From Nemertoderma westbladi (taxonomy: Eukaryota; Xenacoelomorpha; Nemertodermatida; Nemertodermatidae): a stretch of 64,000 nt of DNA. Within the stretch, counting starts at the first letter, position 1. Every line of letters starts with the position of its first letter. Under the pieces are notes generated by a model. It was not told the DNA's origin. It saw only the letters and a list, made by a program, of their open reading frames with translations, and searched no databases. A program made the translations under genes and the position numbers. Positions 57,185 to 64,000 of this stretch are shown here, one piece after another. The stretch lies in the NCBI GenBank assembly GCA_032718475.1, contig JAUCBJ010002200.1, positions 17,970-81,969 on the forward strand. Reading direction: 5' to 3'.

Positions 57185-58539
57185 CATGTTGACCAGCGTT
57201 CTCAGATAGATTACAATCATCATGTTTATTACATTAGATACAGTACCTACCAACCTCTATTTCATGGGAGATGACTGGTATATTGAACTCTGATGGTGGG
57301 GATGGTCAGCTCAGGTGAAACGAATGCATTCCCAACTATATAGTTATGTACTGTGCATACACAGCACACAAAATTAGAGGGGGAGAGGGCGCCCCACTAT
57401 TGTGGTCAATTAGGCTCCCTTTTCCAAGTAACAACTCAATATTTACAGACGGACTACTGCTAAAGAAAGGATGGCCTGGCCATTATTGGGTAATGAATGA
57501 GGCAGGGTATAGAACAGGTGTAGATGGAGTATGTCTCCATCGTGAATTCTATCTGGTCTGGCGGGCTGGCACTAATGTAACTTTAACACAGTTTGCCTTG
57601 CCTGACGCCTTTTCAATATAGAATAATACTGGGTATGTGGTCCTACCAACGTTTACACCCCCCACCCCCCCCCCCCCCCCCTCCTCCTCTCCAACCCTCT
57701 TAGTTTAGTGCTGTGCTTGGTAACTGCGACATGAAGCCTTTATAGCTATTGTTTTGGTTTCGTTGTTATATTTTATTGGAAATATTTAATACTTACTAAT
57801 ACACTACTATATTTTTTTATAACACCAATATAATTTTCTGACGCTGAGGGGCCCAGGGGGCCCGGGAATTTTCCCGAATAGATGTATGGCCACCACGCCA
57901 TTGGATGTCTATTAAAACATATATTTTTGCCTGGCCTCCCTTTTACATCAAGGTTATACCAGCATTTTAATATTATATTCTAATCTTATATTAATAAACT
58001 AACAAGAGTCTAAGGTTATAGAACAGAATGGGACATAATATAACAAAACAATAATATACAACAAACATTTTTTATATTGTTCCCGTCGAGTGTTAGTGTA
58101 TACTGTATAGTGTACAAGAATGTACGTGTACACACACTGGTTAACACAAAATCGAACTTCTAAAGTTGCCCCTCTTACAGAAACTGTCTAAATGTCTGTC
58201 TGTCTTTTTGTCTGTCTGTTTTGTCGGTCAAAAAATAAACAAAATCATTTAACCTCACCAAAATATGCCTATGAGGGTTTTCCAGGTCGGCGAACTCATT
58301 TCCGATGTCAGTTTTTACTTTTGACAGCATCTTGACTGCCTGTTTCTTGGTATGTCTGTCAGTCAGTCTGTTTATCTGTCTGTATGTATGTCGGTCAAAC
58401 AATAAACAAGTATTATTATTATTGTATTTTTTAATTACCATTACTATTATTACTATTCTACTATAATTACTATTAATTACCAGTATTTATTATTGAAAAT
58501 TTAATTGAGTGGTTGCTGGGCCTTCAGACAGGATGCTTG
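57185..58539. other. Non-coding, no gene recognised
   Basis: An open frame at 57346-57621 has no features I recognise and may be chance. A C run (57665-57681) and a GGGCCC-rich palindromic spot (57848-57875) are present. A degenerate TGTC microsatellite with an internal ~100-bp insert lies at about 58185-58400. Confidence 0.5.
58185..58400. repeat. (TGTC)n-type microsatellite, two blocks
   Basis: CTGTCTGTCTG- and CAGTCTGTTTATCTGTCTG-rich blocks, both ending GTCGGTCAAA(A/C)AATAAACAA, flank a unique spacer, so the pair looks like a duplicated unit. Confidence 0.65.
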
Positions 58540-58649
58540 AATAGTGCATGTAACATCCGCTTGTCACATCCGCATGCCATGGGTGCGGATACGGATGCAA
58601 AAAATCATGCGGATATCCGCGGATGCGGACATTCGCAACATCCCTAGTT

Positions 58650-58815
58650 ACCTACACCACAGATATTTACTACCTCCAATACGATCAGAAAGTAGAAACA
58701 AAATGGAACTCAGAAATGACAATAATATTACGTTACCAATAGCTAAAACTGAAAGATATAGAAACTCAACAATCCCATATATGGTCAAACTAATGAATAG
58801 TGCAAAATCACATTA
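58650..58815 (+). pseudogene. LINE RT C-terminal fragment
   Basis: LPPIRSESRNKMELRNDNNITLP, then KTERYRNSTIPYMVKLMN and a stop match the extreme C-terminus of CR1-like LINE polymerases. It follows directly after a GCGGAT-rich dyad tract (58555-58645). Confidence 0.65.
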
Positions 58816-59396
58816 ACGGACATCCGCAAAAGTTAAGGAAACTACCATGACTCGCCCCACAGGCCTGGCAATATTCGTACGTGCTGCTGGCCACTATTTG
58901 ATACATTATTGCTGTTTAACTCTGTATTTCATGTAATTATTATTTTTTATTTGATTTTAATTGAATAATTTTATCGTTGCTTAATTAATAAATAAACCTT
59001 ATCAATTCAATTCAGTTCATATGCCTGTTGTTACCTTAAGATTGAAATCTTCCATTGTTTTATTTTTAACTGCAATATCTTGAAGGCAGTCAGTGTAATC
59101 TTTGTCTTACACTTTGGTTTATTGTTATGTTTAAAAAAACCGCCGCTGCGGTAACCTGGGAATTTATTTTAAATATTATATGAATTAAATAATTATAATT
59201 AAATATCGATTATATATTTTTGGAAACTGAAACTTTCCGTTTACGTATAAAGTTAATGTATGATTCCGCCGATCCCGAGACCGTAAAAAAGTAAAAGTAG
59301 ATTTGTTTATATAAATTATTAAATAATTCAAACAGGAATTTCCAATAATAAATAACTTCTGATATTCGACTAATCGAATTGATGTGTCAATAAACA

Positions 59397-59960
59397 AAAA
59401 CATATAATTATATGATGTTAGACAACCACGACTTTAGAGGGATTGTGATATTAATATGAAAACAATAAAATAGGACATGGGGTCTATTCCCTCAGATACT
59501 ACCTAGCATTTAGGGCCACTTGGGCCACTGTTAGTACTCAGGCAATAAGGCCTATTAAAAAATAAAATACCAAATCAATTTTAGTGCTACATAAGTTGCA
59601 CACTGCTGATGAGGAGAACCACGAATCCCAGGGTTTAAATCTCCGAAACCCTTTTATTTTTATAAAATTTATTACTTAGACTTACTTTTTCGGCGGACAA
59701 AATGTCCTATATTTTTCTTAATTTATGGGATAGCCTATTCGTGCAATACTTACTGGTACCTGTAGTTACTGTATGGTTTGGTGTGGTTTTTCTTGTGGTA
59801 GTTGGGTTGGGTTATGTAGCACTAAAATCGATTTGGTATTTTGTTTTGTGTTTTTTGATGGGCCTAGTGCCTGAGTACTAACAGTGGCCCAAGTGGCCCT
59901 AAATGCTAGGTAGTATCTGAGGGAATAAGACCCCATGTCCTATTTTAATGTTTTCAATAA
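59397..59960. repeat. Hairpin-bearing repeat, third locus, palindromic
   Basis: 59397-59592 is an inverted copy of the 3' half of the unit at 35189; 59594-59955 is a direct copy lacking the first hairpin arm. Their junction makes a large palindrome. Several small indels relative to the pair at 35-36 kb. Confidence 0.8.
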
Positions 59961-60627
59961 ACAAAAACCATCCTGTAATAAACTATATTCATATTTAAGC
60001 TCATAAATAATATTTCAGCAGTGTTAAAATATAAAATATAGTATATTATATTATAAACTTGCCCGAAATTCGTCTCTATGCTAAACCTGAATAGCCAGTT
60101 TTGTAATAATTTTTTGTTATCAGGATTTTGTAAAACTTTCTTAACAAATTTGCAGGGGTGACGAAGTTTGTTTGCCCGAGTTTTACAAACTAGTATAGAA
60201 TTATAATATAACTGTTTAAAATGAACCTTAGGGAAATAATAGGCCCAATAATTAATAATACATTTTGCTAAAGAAATCATCAGCCGATTAAATGCGTTAC
60301 GAGTTTTGAGAAATCGTCCGGCTGGCGAACGCGTTTCTAAAAGTCGGTATAATAAAATTTAAAATCGAGATCACGAGAGACTGGTAATCCCGGTTCCAAT
60401 CCCAGGAATCCCCAAAGGCGGGAATCCCGCACATTAACCTGGAATCAACTACTCAAAAAAATATTTAGCAAACATTGATATTTTGTACAGTTTTATTTAA
60501 CGGTATAAAAAGTGTTATTATTATTAAGAATTATTAACTCTAATATTATAATTAAATTATATAATTAAAAAACTCTAATTAACTCATAAAATAATGATAA
60601 TCCCTTAACCTGAAATGAATCAAATAA

Positions 60628-61482
60628 CTAAGAGGTTGGTGTTGGCAAGTACCAAGTGTTACAATGGAAGGCGCCGGAATCGTCTACGACCGGCGAAAAA
60701 GTACCGCGAGAAGTCCCGGATAGAAGCGACTTCTTGTAAGTTTCGACGATAAATCGATTGGAAGGCCTCGTGTCGGAGCGGGAGAGATACTCCTCGATAC
60801 CGAACCAACGGCAAGCGGCGATCTCGTTGGGGGGGAAATCGATAGGTTGATCCTCCGGGTCTGGTTCCAGGAGACAAAGGAAATACAAGTCGGAAGTCTG
60901 GAAACGTAGCGGGAAAAGATGACGGAACATCAGCAGACTGAGGAACCGGCAGGAGATGCCGGTTTCCTCGCGGACTTCCCGGATCGCCGCGACGCGAATC
61001 TCCTCGCCTTCATCGGCAGCTCCTCCAGGGAACTTCCATAAAGGTTCAGGATTAACCGAGTATTTCTCCTGGATTGAGAGTATCTTATTGTCCGATTGTC
61101 GGACAACCAGCCCGGCGACTCCCACTGTAGCTGTAGCGAACGCAGGAACGGACCACGGTTCGCCCGTGGCGAGGAATCTTACCATTTGGACGAACCCCGA
61201 CCTCGCGTGATGGAAGTCGAATTCCCTCTCCAGTAGCTGCGGTATCAAGTCGACGCTACCGCTCGGTACTACAACCCACACCCCTCGGACACCTTCCCGA
61301 GTCCACGCGTCCAGCGAGCGACTCAACTTCCCGCCGAATTCGACTTTATCCGATTCGGATAATTTGCCACAATTGAGTTTAACATATCGGAACGCGTCCT
61401 GTTCTAAAACGAAAGTCGACATGTTACTATGAATTGAACGAAATCTAATGATTAAATTCGCTCTGTAAATATTGAATATCAT
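60628..61482 (-). CDS. Nudix hydrolase, NUDT6-like
   Basis: 284 residues, single exon. A pre-Nudix N-terminal domain at about 25-105 (SLDAWTREGVRGVWVVVP … FDFHHARSGF) is typical of NUDT6 and related plant enzymes. The Nudix box at 154-176 fits G-x5-E-x7-REVREETGI exactly, so the metal-binding glutamates are present. It is expected to hydrolyse a nucleoside diphosphate linked to another group; the substrate is unknown. ATG 61482 is first; a second at 61422 (MSTFVLEQD) aligns better with the start of the conserved domain, and the 20-residue leader could be a targeting sequence. It lies 28 nt after the stop of the UPF0739 gene on the same strand, suggesting co-transcription. Overall length is close to NUDT6. 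Confidence 0.9.
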   Translation of the reverse strand: MIFNIYRANLIIRFRSIHSNMSTFVLEQDAFRYVKLNCGKLSESDKVEFGGKLSRSLDAWTREGVRGVWVVVPSGSVDLIPQLLEREFDFHHARSGFVQMVRFLATGEPWSVPAFATATVGVAGLVVRQSDNKILSIQEKYSVNPEPLWKFPGGAADEGEEIRVAAIREVREETGISCRFLSLLMFRHLFPLRFQTSDLYFLCLLEPDPEDQPIDFPPNEIAACRWFGIEEYLSRSDTRPSNRFIVETYKKSLLSGTSRGTFSPVVDDSGAFHCNTWYLPTPTS

Positions 61483-61510
61483 TAAATCAAAGCGCTAAAA
61501 CAGCCCAACT

Positions 61511-62146
61511 TTAGAGAGAAAACCCACAGAATGAAGAGCGGTTAAAGTTACGTAAAATCAACTTGGTATTCCTGCCACGGTTGAGTGTTTCTAACCAACT
61601 AAGAATGTTGTGTTTCAATCGAGAATCCAGACATTCAGGAACACTAAATGAATAGACAGGATTCAATGATAAACGGACTGAACTTTCATCGAATATATTG
61701 TAAACGGATAATCGTTCTTCTACTTGAGAAATATTCTCGGAATCGCAATAGTAAAGAGCGGGGTAGTTGAGAAGTAATCCGAAAACCGTGGGGATAGGCA
61801 GCTCGGATAAATCTGGGCAAATAATTTCCGGCGAGGTATCTGTGTTATTGCTCTGTCGCAGTAAAGTAATAACGTTGAATATAAAGTTGTTCAGTGATTT
61901 GGATAATCTAGCGTTGTTGTTTAAGTTGATAACGCATGGGGTTTGAGTTCCTATGTTAATGATATTAGGCCAACCGCCATCCAACATTCGAGAATAAAGG
62001 ACAACCGAATAATCTAAGTTCAAAACGAAATAATCCTGGGATACTTTGCAGCACACCAAATTGTTTTCTATTAAATTAAACTCGCGCGCCAAATTTATAA
62101 GTTTTTGTAAATTGCTAATATGCGGAATTTCCAGACAATCGACCAA
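61511..62146 (-). CDS. UPF0739 family protein (C1orf74-like), 5' end uncertain
   Basis: At least 211 residues to the TAA at 61513-61511. Features I associate with the UPF0739 family are LDYSVVLYSRMLDGG, VINLNNN, PTVFGLLLNYPALYY, VYSFSVPE and a C-terminal SWLETL. No catalytic function is known for the family. No ATG is found at the left end of the conserved frame: the indicated start is TTG, and the frame stays open upstream to about 62240 without a good ATG. A first exon further upstream, or a trans-spliced leader, is likely. The repeat at 62255 sits just upstream. The gene ends 28 nt before the Nudix gene. Confidence 0.65.
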   Translation of the reverse strand: MVDCLEIPHISNLQKLINLAREFNLIENNLVCCKVSQDYFVLNLDYSVVLYSRMLDGGWPNIINIGTQTPCVINLNNNARLSKSLNNFIFNVITLLRQSNNTDTSPEIICPDLSELPIPTVFGLLLNYPALYYCDSENISQVEERLSVYNIFDESSVRLSLNPVYSFSVPECLDSRLKHNILSWLETLNRGRNTKLILRNFNRSSFCGFSL

Positions 62147-62254
62147 GTAGGATGGTTTTAAGGCATTGTCAACGTATCTTATATTATTGGCTAAGCATCT
62201 CCAAGTTCGGGTGGAATTTTTTCGGTTTTTTAAAATAAAGGCCTGCTTAATGAT

Positions 62255-62480
62255 TGTGTGGGGCGAGCCACGAAGTGAGTGAGCCTTAGCGTAGTGGTAC
62301 CATTAATCAACCTGTCGTTCTGTCTTTCTGTCGTTCTGTCGTTCTGTCGTGTTCAATTTTAAACGTTAATAACTCGGCCAATCTTTGATGAAATCTATCC
62401 AAACTTGGTACACATGTTGTTTGGCAAAAGTTTAGAAATTTTCCAAGTAGAATTTCCGTGTGGCCTTCGAGAAGCTAAGA
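62255..62480 (+). repeat. GAGCCACGAAGTGAGTGAGCC repeat with GTTCTGTC array
   Basis: GGCGAGCCACGAAGTGAGTG followed by a GTCGTTCTGTC microsatellite and AATAACTCGGCCAATCTTTG, GAAATCTATCCAAACTTGGT. This modular pattern looks like a dispersed repeat of the type seen in many marine genomes. Identity not certain. Confidence 0.45.
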
Positions 62481-63245
62481 TAATAGCAGTTAATTAGTTA
62501 ATTAAGTTGATTGCGGTGAAAACGCCATTTTCAACCTGCCTTTTAAAGGAAATTAATTGTTTTACAGTATAAGATTTAAATAATTATACTTAAAAATTAT
62601 ACAGATATAATCCCCATACGCCATTCTATTATAGTTTTTAATTAGTTTAAGTGATTTGCTTTAATAAATGTGTCTTTAATTGATCTAAACGTAATTAAAC
62701 CGCACAATTATTGAGTACAAATTTAATCCTTCCCATTATTGGTCAAGTCTCTGCTGGTGTGGAGCTAGCTGCTGGGAGTTGTGGCTGTAGACTAACCTGA
62801 GAGGAATTGTAATAGAGGCAACCAGTATTGCTATTCCAGCCCAATCACTGAATTGTGTTTATTATAGGCTGGACGGGCCGCATAACCGTTCGACTATTAC
62901 TACTATTGCTATCTCAGTTAAATGACAGATATAATAACATAAGTTATGGCTTCTGAAATAGTTTATTCCACAATGTATATGTCTGGTTATTTTTTAATTG
63001 AATTTTTGCAAAGTAGTAAAATTAATGTTCTTAAAAATAATATTATTATTTTATATGTAACCTAGGAAATTAGCTACATTTTTTCGCTGCAGCTTTAAGA
63101 GTGTACATTGATTTAATATTATTTCAATACCCATATTACTACATCGGCATAAGATGCGTTGGCGTTGTATCACACATCTCCACATATCACACATCTCCAC
63201 ATAGATGTATCAACAGTTACTCGCACAGTTTCGAAACTTCGCATA
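62481..63245. other. Non-coding, no gene seen
   Basis: AT-rich, nothing recognised on either strand. A duplicated CACATCTCCACATA near 63172-63202. Confidence 0.45.
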
Positions 63246-63249
63246 GTTA

Positions 63250-63560
63250 TAACTGTATAAAGATCGTCAGTCTGCGTTTAGGAAAAATATTTTATGACAA
63301 AACAGGACAAGCGACGAGCGCAACGAGGCATATAATGAAGACGAGTACTGCGTTGACTAAATTATTATATAAACCACCTGGCTTCACATATTGATCGCAT
63401 CCCTAGTTATTATTATTATAAAGATCGTCCTAGCTTGCGTTTAAGAAATATATTTAAATACAAAACAGGACGAACGCAAAGAGGCTTATAATGAATACGA
63501 GTACTGCGTTTATTATATTCCTATAAACCACCTGGCTTTGCATATTTAACGTGCGATTGG
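63250..63560 (+). repeat. ~165-bp tandem duplication
   Basis: TATAAAGATCGTC … AAAACAGGAC … GAGTACTGCGTT … AAACCACCTGGCTT occurs at 63254-63390 and again at 63418-63545 with substitutions and small indels. Non-coding or very degenerate. Confidence 0.7.
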
Positions 63561-64000
63561 AAATAAGTTCGTGCTACCCTTCCGTGGGTGGTAGATGTCG
63601 CGGTTATGTATTGGTGGTTGGGAAAGGTGGGGGGGGGGGGGGGGGGATTAAAAGGGGTGAACACGTACTGTCCACCTTTCTTTGATTGATTGGTGGTGTG
63701 GGTAAATTTCTCAAAACCTGATTTTGTGATACAGTCGCTGCATTTTAATTTGTATATAATAACTAGGCCTCGTGCTGCGCGAAGTCCCCACGAACGTGTA
63801 CCATAAGTCCATATGAAATAAGTTGAAATACCACCAAAAATTAATTATCGAAATGCAAATAAAACTGCGAACTGTCTGACTGCAGCAATGTAAAATAATT
63901 TGAAAGAATAGGCCTACAGTTCAGTTCAGCATTTATTTCAGTAGTTAGATAGGCCTACTGTAGTAGGCTATAGGTAGTTTTGGAGGGGTAAATCTTTTGC
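63561..64000. other. Non-coding window end
   Basis: Contains a G run (63629-63646) and several TAGGCCTAC words. No gene seen. Confidence 0.45.

Noticed and set aside
57346-57621. 91-codon open frame after copy B
   Set aside because: No recognisable domain, no homologous copy in the window, and length compatible with chance.
60380-60440. CCCGGTTCCAATCCC resembling a tRNA T-arm
   Set aside because: No acceptor stem, D-arm or anticodon arm can be built around it.

Overview
This is eukaryotic, AT-rich animal DNA. It has small intron-bearing or single-exon host genes, dense LTR and LINE retrotransposon debris, MITE-like elements, minisatellites and long G/C homopolymers. A marine invertebrate fits, and an ascidian-like tunicate is possible because two genes are packed 28 nt apart like an operon. 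The taxonomic guess is inference only.

Left third (1-24405): three exons of POLR3F, the RNA polymerase III subunit RPC6/RPC34, lie on the minus strand (24405-22670). The third exon runs straight into a 37-bp minisatellite (22692-17620, continuing at 1599-1). The repeat unit is itself a copy of the last 23 nt of that exon plus 14 nt of intron, so the array carries roughly 180 copies of the exon's 5' splice site. A 16-kb Bel/Pao LTR retrotransposon (copy A, 1600-17619, minus strand) has recently inserted inside this array. Its LTRs differ by one substitution and one 3-nt indel, and its 5-bp target duplication CTCCT matches the repeat. Copy A has long gag-protease and RT-RNaseH-integrase reading frames but a decayed third gene.

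Middle (24406-41148): two MITE-like elements, LINE fragments, an intronless beta-1,3-galactosyltransferase-like gene (GT31, 28545-27490), a Ty3/Gypsy integrase remnant, a degenerate zinc-knuckle gene that resembles the third Bel/Pao gene, a hairpin-bearing repeat present at three places, and a 1.1-kb foldback element.

Right (41149-57184): a second, older, full-length copy of the same Bel/Pao family (copy B, plus strand, TSD GACAA). Its gag-pol is broken in many places, but its third gene (ORF3, 52071-56316) is largely open. ORF3 lies in the env position, has no visible membrane segment, and carries three clustered cysteine/histidine zinc-knuckle-like motifs; I do not recognise the protein. 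The two copies have decayed in opposite ways.

Far right (57185-64000): LINE debris, a third copy of the hairpin repeat, then two minus-strand genes 28 nt apart: a UPF0739 (C1orf74-like) protein and a NUDT6-like Nudix hydrolase. Repeats fill the remainder.
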